Below are positions 43,713 through 53,217 of a stretch of DNA of 64,000 bases, piece by piece. Under the pieces are notes generated by a model. The model had not been told where the DNA came from. It saw nothing but the letters and a program-made list of their open reading frames with translations, and did not search any database. Both the position numbers and the translations under genes were made by a program. The stretch covers positions 558,001-622,000 of the forward strand of contig NZ_WLYX01000001.1 in NCBI RefSeq assembly GCF_009707705.1. The letters run 5' to 3'. The stretch comes from Paludibacterium denitrificans (GTDB taxonomy: Bacteria; Pseudomonadota; Gammaproteobacteria; Burkholderiales; Chromobacteriaceae). Position 1 is the first letter of the stretch; each line of letters opens with the position of its first letter.

Positions 43713-44291
43713 ATGCAGATTGTACTGGCTTCTACCTCGCGCTACCGCCGCGAAATCATCAGCCGTCTGGGTTTGCCGTTTGAAGCAACGCCCCCCATTT
43801 GTGACGAAACGCCGCTTGCTTGCGAAACCGCCCTCGACACAGCCGTACGACTGGCACGCACCAAGGCCATGTCGCTGGCGGCACGTTACCCGGAAGCCCT
43901 GATCATCGGCTCGGACCAGGTGGCGCTGCTGGATGGCCAGCAAATCGGCAAGCCGGGCACATTTGAAAAAGGCGTGGAGATGCTGCGCTGGATGAGTGGC
44001 CGCACGGTGGTATTTCATTCTGCGCTGGCGCTCTACAACAGCAAAACCGGCCATCTGCAGGAAACCGTGGGACTCACCCACGTCACCCTGCGCCAGCTTA
44101 CCGATCAGCAGATTCGGGCTTACCTCACGCGCGAGCCGGATGCGCTGCACTGTGCCGGTAGTGCCAAAAGCGAGGGACTGGGCGGTGCCCTACTGGAAAA
44201 AGTGGAGTCGGACGACCCCAACTCCCTGATCGGCGTACCGCTGTTCCAGCTGGTCAGCATGTTGGCTAATGAAGACGTGGAGGTATTGTAA
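43713..44291 (+). CDS. yceF: Maf-family nucleotide pyrophosphatase, YceF type
   Basis: Intact, 192 residues. IVLASTSRYRREI at the N terminus, SDQVALLDG and the conserved C-terminal NSLIGVPLFQLV identify Maf. YceF-type enzymes hydrolyse 7-methyl-GTP; the call to this subgroup rests on the divergent yceD neighbour and the SRYRRE motif. Its stop overlaps the next start by one base (TAATG). Confidence 0.85.
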   Translation: MQIVLASTSRYRREIISRLGLPFEATPPICDETPLACETALDTAVRLARTKAMSLAARYPEALIIGSDQVALLDGQQIGKPGTFEKGVEMLRWMSGRTVVFHSALALYNSKTGHLQETVGLTHVTLRQLTDQQIRAYLTREPDALHCAGSAKSEGLGGALLEKVESDDPNSLIGVPLFQLVSMLANEDVEVL

Positions 44292-44993
44292 TGGCAGGCA
44301 CATTGTTTTTGATCCCCACCCCGCTGGGCGATGAAGCGGTGGCGTGGTTGCCGGAAGACGAACGCGCCAAGGTGCTGCATATCACCCATTTCGTGGTCGA
44401 AGCGGAAAAAACCGCGCGTCGGCACCTCAAGGCATTGGGTGTGACCACGCCTATCCGCGAGTTGTCGATGCAGACCCTGAACGAACACACCAAGCCCGGC
44501 GACGTGGCGGCACTGCTCGCCCCGCTGGCCGCCGGACACGATGTCGGGCTGGTTTCCGAAGCCGGATGCCCGGCAGTGGCCGACCCCGGCGCACAGCTGG
44601 TGGCGCTGGCGCATGAGCGCGGTTACCGGGTGGAGCCGCTGATTGGCCCGTCGTCGATCCTGCTGGCGATGATGGCATCTGGCGCCAACGGCCAGTGCTT
44701 TGCCTTCCATGGTTATCTGCCGGTGGACCATGGCGAAAAAGACAAGGCCATCCGCGAACTGGAGCAGCGTTCGCGTCAGCGCAACGAAACACAGGTCTTC
44801 ATCGAAACGCCATACCGCAACAATGCCTTGCTGCAACAGTTGCGCGAAACCCTGGCGCCGTCCACTCGCCTGTGCGTGGCCGCGGATCTGACCCTGCCGA
44901 CACAAACCATTGTCAGCTTAAGTGAAGGACTGGCCAACGCTTCCCCCGGATTTTCACAAACGCCCGGCCATTTTCGTGCTGTACGCCGGTTAA
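44291..44993 (+). CDS. RsmI-like SAM-dependent methyltransferase (tetrapyrrole methylase fold; frameshift near the end)
   Basis: IPTPLGD N-terminal motif, VSEAGCPAVADPGAQLV and LIGPSSILLAMMASG are the SAM-binding elements of this fold. About 234 residues, shorter than RsmI, matching the second, smaller homologue often found beside maf/yceF. The rRNA target is therefore uncertain. The break near 44915 (GCCGGG read as GCTTAAG) hides the C terminus WPTLPPDFHKRPAIFVLYAG, ending at 44993. Confidence 0.75.
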
Positions 44994-45072
44994 TCGTTAG
45001 CGCGGCCCGACTTGCCTGCAACGGCCTGCCGGGCGCATTCTCCCACGGTTTGTCCTTTCGCCGCCTGCCACC

Positions 45073-46287
45073 ATGCCGATGACGCCCCTGATTACTTCCC
45101 TGCTGGATACCGACCTGTACAAATTCACCATGTTGCAGGCGGTACTGCACCAGTTCCCGGCCTCGTATGGCGAATACGAGTTCAAATGCCGCAATACACC
45201 GCAACAGCCGCTGGCGTTATTGCAGCACCAGCTGGAAGCCCAGCTTGACCACCTGTGCCAGTTACGCTTCACGCAGGATGAACTGGATTACCTGCGCAGC
45301 CTGCGTTTCATCAAGAGTGATTTTGTCGATTATCTGGAGCTGTTCCACTTCCAGCGCCGCTTCATCACCGTGACCACCGCTGGCGACAATCTGGTCGTGC
45401 GGCTGCAAGGCCCGCTGATTCAGGTGATGTTCTTCGAGATTTTCGTGCTGGCCATCATCAACGAGTTGCACTGCACGCGGCTGGATACACCGGAAGTGCG
45501 CGCCGAAGGCCAGCGCTTACTGGATGAAAAAATCGCCACGTTACAGGCGTTTCAGCGTACAGAAGCCGCCCAGCAGCGTTTTCCTTTGCTGATTTCCGAC
45601 TTTGGCACCCGTCGGCGCTTCAGCCGGGACTGGCACTATGAGGTGATTCGCCAGCTGCACACCGCTGTGCCGGAAATTTTCCGTGGCACCAGCAATGTTT
45701 ATCTGGCGCGGCAACTGGGCATTACCCCCATTGGCACCATGGCGCATGAGTTTTTCCAGGCCTTTCAGGCGCTGGGGGTGCGGCTGCGCGATTTTCAGAA
45801 GGCCGCGCTGGAGTCATGGGTGCAGGAGTACCGTGGCGATCTGGGTATTGCCTTGACCGATGTGGTGGGCATGGACGCCTTCCTGATGGACTTTGACCTG
45901 TACTTTGCCAAGCTGTTTGACGGGCTGCGCCACGATAGCGGCGACCCGTACGTATGGGGCGAAAAGGCACTGGCGCATTACCACAAGCTGCGCATCAACC
46001 CGGCGACCAAAATGCTGACATTCAGCGATGCACTGAGTATCGACCGGGCCTTGGCGCTACATCGCCATTTCAGTCAGGACATTCAGGTCAGCTTTGGCAT
46101 CGGCACGCATTTCACCAACGACATGGGGCTGGAACCGTTACAGATCGTGCTCAAGCTGGTCAGCTGCAATGGCCAGCCGGTGGCCAAGCTGTCGGACAGC
46201 CCGGGCAAGACACTGTGTCGGGATGCCACGTTCCTGGCCTACCTGCGTCAGGTTTTCAACGTAGCGGTGCCAGCGTCGGCGGACTGA
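45073..46287 (+). CDS. pncB: Nicotinate phosphoribosyltransferase
   Basis: Intact, 404 residues. [15 protein letters not shown] at the N terminus, the phosphorylated His in [12 protein letters not shown], and GLRHDSGDP. It links nicotinate to PRPP in NAD salvage. The 3' end overlaps the convergent DUF2520 gene by 40 bp. Confidence 0.95.
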   Translation: MPMTPLITSLLDTDLYKFTMLQAVLHQFPASYGEYEFKCRNTPQQPLALLQHQLEAQLDHLCQLRFTQDELDYLRSLRFIKSDFVDYLELFHFQRRFITVTTAGDNLVVRLQGPLIQVMFFEIFVLAIINELHCTRLDTPEVRAEGQRLLDEKIATLQAFQRTEAAQQRFPLLISDFGTRRRFSRDWHYEVIRQLHTAVPEIFRGTSNVYLARQLGITPIGTMAHEFFQAFQALGVRLRDFQKAALESWVQEYRGDLGIALTDVVGMDAFLMDFDLYFAKLFDGLRHDSGDPYVWGEKALAHYHKLRINPATKMLTFSDALSIDRALALHRHFSQDIQVSFGIGTHFTNDMGLEPLQIVLKLVSCNGQPVAKLSDSPGKTLCRDATFLAYLRQVFNVAVPASAD

Positions 46288-47154
46288 GCCGCACCGTCCA
46301 GCAACTGCAGCAACGCCGCACGAGCCGGATTGGCGAGCTTGTCGCCCGCCAGCACGATGGTCTGCCGGGCCAGCGCGCGATAGCTTTCGGCCAACCCCGG
46401 GTCGTGAATCACCGCCAGATGGCGCGCTACCGTGGGCACATCGCCACGCACGATCGGCCCGGTCAGGGCGGCGGCTTAAACCCCAGCGCCAGAGCATTTT
46501 CCAGCGTCTGGCGCATCAGGTTTCCCAGCAGCGGCCGCAACAAATCATCCGGCACCCCGGCTTGTTCGGCCAACCCTTGCGCCATGTCGGTGAGCGTGAC
46601 CAGATAATTGGACGCGACCGACAATGCCGCGTGATAAGCCGCCTTGCCGCCTTGGGCCAGCCGGAACGGCCTCCCGCCCAGCGCTTCGGCCAACGCCTGT
46701 AGCGCAGGCAGTGCCGCATCGTCGCCTTCGATGGCACACAAGGTTCCGGCAAACGTGGTCGCCGCCCGCGCCGGATCGGCAAAGGAAAAAGCGGGGTGCA
46801 GGCTGCCGAGCCGGCCCCGGCCGCACGTAGCGGATGTAGCACGCTGGATTCCGCCGCACCGCTGGCATGAAACACCACCGCACCGTCCAGCCGGATACCG
46901 CTATCGGCCAGCTGCTGCGCCGTGGTGCCGATAGCCGCATCCGGCACCGACAACAAGACAAGGTTGGCCGAACGCATCTGCCGCAGGTCCGCAACCGGCT
47001 GGCCCGCACCGATGAAATCAGCGGCCTCGCTGGCGGATGCCAGCGTACGACCGACGACATCCTGAATCTGATAACGTCCGCTGGCCACCGCCAAGCGCCC
47101 CAGCGTGCGCCCCAGACGTCCGGCGCCGATAATGGTCAAAGAAGAAAGTGTCAC
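46248..47154 (-). CDS. DUF2520 family oxidoreductase-like protein (broken at two points)
   Basis: N-terminal Rossmann motif [12 protein letters not shown], a central FHASGA and HPAFSFAD region, and a helical C-terminal domain ([10 protein letters not shown]). Resembles ketopantoate reductase or pyrroline-5-carboxylate reductase in fold, but the family's function is not established. Breaks: near 46810, and near 46478 where GCCGGCC is read as GTTTAAGCC. About 300 residues. Confidence 0.75.
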
Positions 47155-47274
47155 GAGAGATCATCCGTTTGTTGGCAACGGGCCATTCCCCGTACCGGCA
47201 AAAACGATAACAATAGGACACGCCGTCGGTCTGGACCGACACCGTCTGCATCACGCCGTTACAGAGAGGATAAA

Positions 47275-47850
47275 ATGTTGCATCTTGCCATGTTCTTTGG
47301 CGTTGTCGCGCTGCTATTGGCGTACCTGACCATACTCTACAACGGCCTGGTTGGCCTGAAACACAGCGTGGCCAAATGCTGGGCCAATATCGATGTGCTG
47401 CTCAAACAACGCCACGACGAGCTGCCCAAGCTGGTGGAAGTGTGCAAACACTATGCACAGTTTGAACAGGCCACGCTGATCGGCATCATGGACGCGCGCA
47501 ATGCCATCGCCAGCCATGCTAGCCAGCATCGGGTGGAACAGCTGGGCGCCGCCGAAACCACCCTGCGCGGTTTGCTCGGACAGGTGTTTGCCGTCGCCGA
47601 GGCCTACCCGGAGCTGAAAGCCGATCAGCAGTTCAGCCACCTGAGCCAGCGCATCAGCCAGCTGGAAGAAAGCATTGCCGACCGGCGTGAACTCTACAAC
47701 GATGCGGTCAACCTCAACAACGTGCGCATCGACCAGTTTCCGGATGTGCTGGTTGCCCGGCTATTCGGTTTTGAAGCGGCACGGCCACTGCGCTTTAGCG
47801 CCGAGGAAAAACGTGACGTGGACGTCGGGGCCTTGTTCAATGCGCGTTAA
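47275..47850 (+). CDS. lemA: LemA family protein
   Basis: Intact, 191 residues. One N-terminal membrane helix (AMFFGVVALLLAYLTILYNGL), then a helical coiled-coil domain with CWANIDVLLKQRHDELPKL and YNDAVNLNNVRIDQFP, both LemA signatures. Topology predicts the bulk to face outward in the periplasm or inward depending on the helix; family function is unclear. Four bp separate it from the next gene, so the two form an operon. Confidence 0.9.
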   Translation: MLHLAMFFGVVALLLAYLTILYNGLVGLKHSVAKCWANIDVLLKQRHDELPKLVEVCKHYAQFEQATLIGIMDARNAIASHASQHRVEQLGAAETTLRGLLGQVFAVAEAYPELKADQQFSHLSQRISQLEESIADRRELYNDAVNLNNVRIDQFPDVLVARLFGFEAARPLRFSAEEKRDVDVGALFNAR

Positions 47851-47853
47851 GCC

Positions 47854-48789
47854 ATGACCGCCCTCACCGCCCCACTCACCCGCCCCGGCCTGATGGCGTT
47901 TGGCATCTACCCGCTGTTGACCTGGTCCGGGCTGCAACTGGGGTCGCACACCTTTCGCCACTACCTGTTACCCGCCATCATGCTGCTGGGGCTGCTCGGC
48001 TGGTGGCTCAATTACCGCCGCTACCGGCTGATTGCCGACACGCCGACCTCACGTGCCGCCTCGGCGGCGCTGGGTGAAAAGGTGGAACTGTATGGCACTG
48101 CCGCGTGCCATCCGCACGCCGTCAACTACAGCCCGCTCTCCGGACGCCGTTGCGTATGGTATCGCTGCTGGCGCCTGCCGGAAGACAACAACAACCAGCT
48201 GGACGACATGCTGCCACTGCTCAGTGGCAATGCTCCGCTCCTGCCAAGCCACTGCACCAGCGAGGAATCCTTTCTGCTGCGTGATGGCAAGCAGGAGGTG
48301 ATCGTTCACCCGGAAGGCGCGGAGGTACAGGCACCGCACCGTGAACAGTGGCGTGAAGGCAACGAACGGCTGATCGAAGAATGGATAGGCGAAGGCGACC
48401 CGCTGTATGTCGTCGGCCATCTCACCTCACGCGGAGGCGAGCCGTACAACAACAACGATTTCCACCGCGATGTCGGCGCCAAGTTGGCCGAATGGAAGCA
48501 AGACCCGGTCAGCCTGAAACAACGCTTCGATCTGGATGGCAATGGCCAGATCGATGACAAGGAATGGCTGGCCGTGCGGGCCGCAGCCGCCCGCGAGGTA
48601 CGCCAGACGCAACAGCAACTGGCGGCAATGCCGGTAACGCTGCACATGCAGCAGCCACAGGATGGCAGTCCTTACCTGATCAACACCCACTCGCCACAAA
48701 AAGGCGCGCAGTCATACCGCTGGCGCGCCTGGCTCCATGCCCTTGTTGCGTTGGGCAGTGTGCTGCTCTGGCTGAGTAGCCGTCGCTGA
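47854..48789 (+). CDS. GIDE/MULAN-like membrane protein with an EF-hand
   Basis: Intact, 311 residues. Two N-terminal hydrophobic segments (about 15-30 and 38-52), a beta-rich cytosolic domain with VELYGTAACHPHAVNYSPLSGRRCVWYR as seen in GIDE-domain proteins, then an EF-hand calcium loop DLDGNGQIDDKEW near residue 230 with all Asp/Asn/Glu ligands in place, and a C-terminal helix (LHALVALGSVLLWLSS). GIDE proteins are usual LemA partners; the EF-hand is a less usual addition and suggests calcium-responsive behaviour (inference). Confidence 0.7.
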   Translation: MTALTAPLTRPGLMAFGIYPLLTWSGLQLGSHTFRHYLLPAIMLLGLLGWWLNYRRYRLIADTPTSRAASAALGEKVELYGTAACHPHAVNYSPLSGRRCVWYRCWRLPEDNNNQLDDMLPLLSGNAPLLPSHCTSEESFLLRDGKQEVIVHPEGAEVQAPHREQWREGNERLIEEWIGEGDPLYVVGHLTSRGGEPYNNNDFHRDVGAKLAEWKQDPVSLKQRFDLDGNGQIDDKEWLAVRAAAAREVRQTQQQLAAMPVTLHMQQPQDGSPYLINTHSPQKGAQSYRWRAWLHALVALGSVLLWLSSRR

Positions 48790-48866
48790 GGTGTCGTGCT
48801 TTCCCGTTCGCAAAGCAAAACCGCTATAGTGAACGCATGGCATCCACGCCATGATGGAGAGGGATC

Positions 48867-49325
48867 ATGATCCGCCTGACCTTTACCTGCTCGACTGACA
48901 CGCTCTCCGCCCCGAGGCAACGCCAATCGGTGCTCGATATCATCAGGCGCCGCCTTCACTCCATGACCATCTCCGGCTACATCATCTTGTTACAGCATGA
49001 TGTGCTGACCATTCTGGAAGGGCCGGAAGCCGTCGTCGAACAGGAATACGACAGCCTGGCCACCACACCAGAAATCAAGCAATTGCTCCTCTTGGCGCGC
49101 GAAACCATCGAACAGCCCTGCAGTGCGCCGGGGTTGTGTTTTGTCGACGCCGATGCCCAACGCCGCCCGGATGGTACGCTGCCTGCGCCGGAACAATTGC
49201 TGGGAGCCGCCCACCTCACCTGTAGCGAGCGCACCCGCCGTTTCGTACAGGAATTCATTGACGGGCAATGGCACCACCACCATGCCGACTGGCAATCACC
49301 GCAAGTGGTACACCGCCATTCCTGA
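48867..49325 (+). CDS. BLUF-like protein without the photoactive residues
   Basis: Intact, 152 residues. Residues 1-95 follow the BLUF ferredoxin-like fold: beta1 IRLTFTCST, helix with LDIIRRRL, ISGYIILLQHDVLTILEGPEAVVE and a second helix. But the Tyr of beta1 is Phe, the Asn before ISG is replaced, and the Gln of the LQxLEG strand is Thr (VLTILEG). These three residues are required for the flavin photocycle in characterised BLUF proteins, so it is unlikely to be a normal photoreceptor. A C-terminal tail of about 55 residues has no family I know. It stands alone before a terminator. Confidence 0.65.
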   Translation: MIRLTFTCSTDTLSAPRQRQSVLDIIRRRLHSMTISGYIILLQHDVLTILEGPEAVVEQEYDSLATTPEIKQLLLLARETIEQPCSAPGLCFVDADAQRRPDGTLPAPEQLLGAAHLTCSERTRRFVQEFIDGQWHHHHADWQSPQVVHRHS

Positions 49326-49338
49326 TGCAGTCAGCACA

Positions 49339-49366
49339 CAAAAAAGGGCTGCCCATGGCAGCCCTT
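49339..49366 (-). terminator. Terminator of metY
   Basis: AAGGGCTGCC / GGCAGCCCTT stem; on the minus strand it is followed by TTTTTT, placing it just after the metY stop. Confidence 0.8.
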
Positions 49367-49391
49367 GCAGCGTGACCTTGCAATCGGCAAA

Positions 49392-50696
<1,305 letters not shown>

Positions 50697-50800
50697 TCAT
50701 GGTGTCCGCTACCTTACCCGTGCGCCCCATCCTTGCCAAGCCTGGCACCATCCTCTCTCTATATTATTTATGGATAACCATTTTCTTTGGATGGATAACA

Positions 50801-50828
50801 GCAAGGCGGCCCTAAGGCCGCCTTGCTT
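50801..50828. terminator. Hairpin between metY and the chemoreceptor gene
   Basis: GCAAGGCGGCC and GGCCGCCTTGC with a small loop, 25 bases after the chemoreceptor stop on the minus strand. No clear T run follows, so terminator function is probable but not certain. Confidence 0.55.
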
Positions 50829-50856
50829 GCTCAGTACGATAATACCAAGAGGTGGT

Positions 50857-52728
50857 TTACAGCTTGAACTGCCCGACCATGGCACGCAGATCATCGCCGC
50901 GCCGCGCCAGATCCTGAATGGTAGCCAGCATCTGTTGCAGGCTTTGATCGGTCTGGATCGATTTGCTGTTGATACGTTCAGCACTTTGCGCCATCTCGGT
51001 GGTGGCAATGCTTTGCTCGCTGGTCGAGCCCGTGATTTCCGCCATGCGGGCTAATCTCCTCCGTACTGGACTTGATCTGCCCGACTTTGGCAGCGGCTTC
51101 GCGTGACAGCGACACCCCGGAGCTGACACGCCGGTTGGTATCGGCCGTGTGACCAATGGCCTGTTCGGTTTGCTGCACCACGCTGTCGATCATTTGGGCG
51201 ATCTCGGTGGTGGAGTTGGCGGTACGTTCGGCCAACTTGCGCACCTCATCGGCCACCACGGCAAAGCCACGACCCTGTTCCCCGGCACGAGCCGCTTCAA
51301 TGGCCGCGTTCAACGCCAGCAGGTTGGTCTGGTCGGCAATATCGCGAATCACAGCCACGATGCCGCGAATCTCTTCCGAGTGTGACGCCAGGCCAGACAT
51401 GGAGGTTTGCAGCGCATCCACCGTCTGCACGATGGACTGCACTTCGTGGGCAACCTTGTCCATGGCCAGATACGAGTCATTGGCATGCTGGCGCGTCTCG
51501 GCCACCAGCGACTCGGTGGTGCTTCGGCATTATCCGCAATGTGATTGATGCTGACAGTGATTTCCTCAATGGTGGCCGCCGTTGCCGACAGCTCATTGGA
51601 CTGCGCGCGCGAATCGGCCGCAATGGTATCCGCCGCCTGATGCAGCATGGTGGTATCACGCGCCAGCGCCTCGGCGTCGTGCCGCACCGAAACAAACATG
51701 CCGTGCAGTTTCTTCACAAAAGCGTTAAAGGCTTCGGCAATTTCCCCCACTTCATCATGTGTGTGCACCGGCAACTGCATGGTCAGATCGCCCTCACCGC
51801 TGGCAACGTTATGCATGGCATTGCGCAGGTCGGTCAGGCCGGACAGCATGCGAACCACCCCGGCGTAAGCCAGCACCGCAGACAGAATCAGCCCCAACAG
51901 CGACAAGCCGCCCATCAGCCACATCAGGTGACCCACGGCGCTGGTCGCGGCGGCAACCGGCACCACGACGCCAAAAATCCAGCCAGTGTTTCCCACCGGA
52001 TAAAGCGCGGTCATGCTGGTTTCACCATTCAATGCCACGCTCTGCAGCTTGCCATCCTGGCTCAGACCAGACAGATCAAACCCCGGCATGACATCGCCGA
52101 TCTTTTTCATGCCGGATTCTTTGGCCGGATGGGCAATGATCGAGCCGTCTTTTGTGATCAGGAAAGCGTAGCCATTGCCCGGCAGGCGCGAGGCCACCAC
52201 TTCGTCGGTTACGCGCTGCAGCGACACGTCACCGCTTACCACGGCCACCAGTTGACCACCGTCACGGCGGGCGCGGGCAAAGGTAATGATCGGTTTTTTG
52301 GTTGCCGCATCAATGTACGGAGCGGTGGCGATGGCTTCTTCGCTCTGGCTGGCGGCCAGATACCATGGCCGTCCGGTCGGGTCATAACCCGGCGGTACGG
52401 GAGTGGATTTGGAAAACTGGGTCATGCGCTTGCTGGGTTCGCCAATATACATATCGTCCAGATGGCCCGCTTGCTGGGCCTGATCCAGAATCGGCTTGAG
52501 TTCGCCCTGACCAAAGCGCGGCAGCACCGAGGAGACAATCTGCTGGCGCGTAGCGACCCACTCGGTGATGAAGCTCACCTTGTCGTGAGCCGTCAGGGCC
52601 ACCTGCTGTTGAATGGAGCTCAACAGCACATCCTTCATTTTCCAGTACGCCACACCACAGAACGTCAGCGACAGGCCGGTCAGTATCAACAACACAAAGG
52701 CCAGCATTCTGGTTCGTAGAGACATCAT
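50857..52728 (-). CDS. Methyl-accepting chemotaxis protein with dCache sensor (broken at two points)
   Basis: N-terminal helix ([21 protein letters not shown]), periplasmic dCache region with [12 protein letters not shown] and [19 protein letters not shown]-like motifs, second helix ([23 protein letters not shown]), HAMP, and a signalling tip [25 protein letters not shown]. The dCache fold usually binds amino acids or small organic acids. Breaks near 51525 (GCCGGCACC read as GCACC) and near 51050 (TTAGCC). Stop at 50857. Start chosen at 52728 for the AGGA upstream. The upstream region has an FNR-type site. Confidence 0.88.
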
Positions 52729-52885
52729 GGGAAAATCCTGCTCTTTCTTCATGCAACGATAGCGGGGTGTCGTCTGTGACCTGATCCGGTGACCCGCTAC
52801 CCCTCACCCGTCAGTCTGGTTTTAGCCGCGGCGGTTTGGCTGTGCCAAGGATAGCTCTCCAGTTTGAGCCGTCTTGCGCCTTAAT

Positions 52886-52899
52886 TTGATATGTATCAA
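52886..52899. promoter_or_regulatory. FNR/ANR-type binding site
   Basis: TTGATATGTATCAA is a perfect match to the TTGAT-N4-ATCAA consensus. It lies about 160 bp upstream of the minus-strand chemoreceptor start, so oxygen-dependent control of that gene is plausible. Confidence 0.6.
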
Positions 52900-53127
52900 G
52901 CGCCGCCGCCTTTAGACTCAAAATTAAACTGAGTGTTTAAAAAAACACAGCAAACAATTGGATACAAGCTAATTAATGCAATTTTTTGTCACAAAAAAAC
53001 AACACATTTTGTGCAAACACCGGGATGGTGCTTATAAATAAGCCCATGCACCCGATGAGTGCAGTTTATTCACGATAAAAATTCTTCACAGTTGATGAAT
53101 TAATTAAACGCATATTCCACCCGACCA

Positions 53128-53172
53128 TAAAAAACCCCACCGGCTCTTCCCGTGAGAAAGAGCCGGTGGGGT
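53128..53172 (-). terminator. Terminator of gcvP
   Basis: ACCCCACCGGCTCTT ... AAGAGCCGGTGGGGT, a 15-bp stem followed on the minus strand by TTTTTT. It closes the gcvTHP operon. Confidence 0.92.
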
Positions 53173-53217
53173 GGCATGCCACACGCCTGATCCGCTTAGG
53201 CGCGAAGGCTGTCTGCG

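Larger units (their letters stand above)
52753..53217. other. Intergenic region between the chemoreceptor and gcvP
   Basis: About 465 bases, AT-rich from 52900 to 53120. It holds the gcvP terminator, an FNR/ANR-type palindrome and presumably the chemoreceptor promoter. No ORF has convincing support. Confidence 0.6.
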
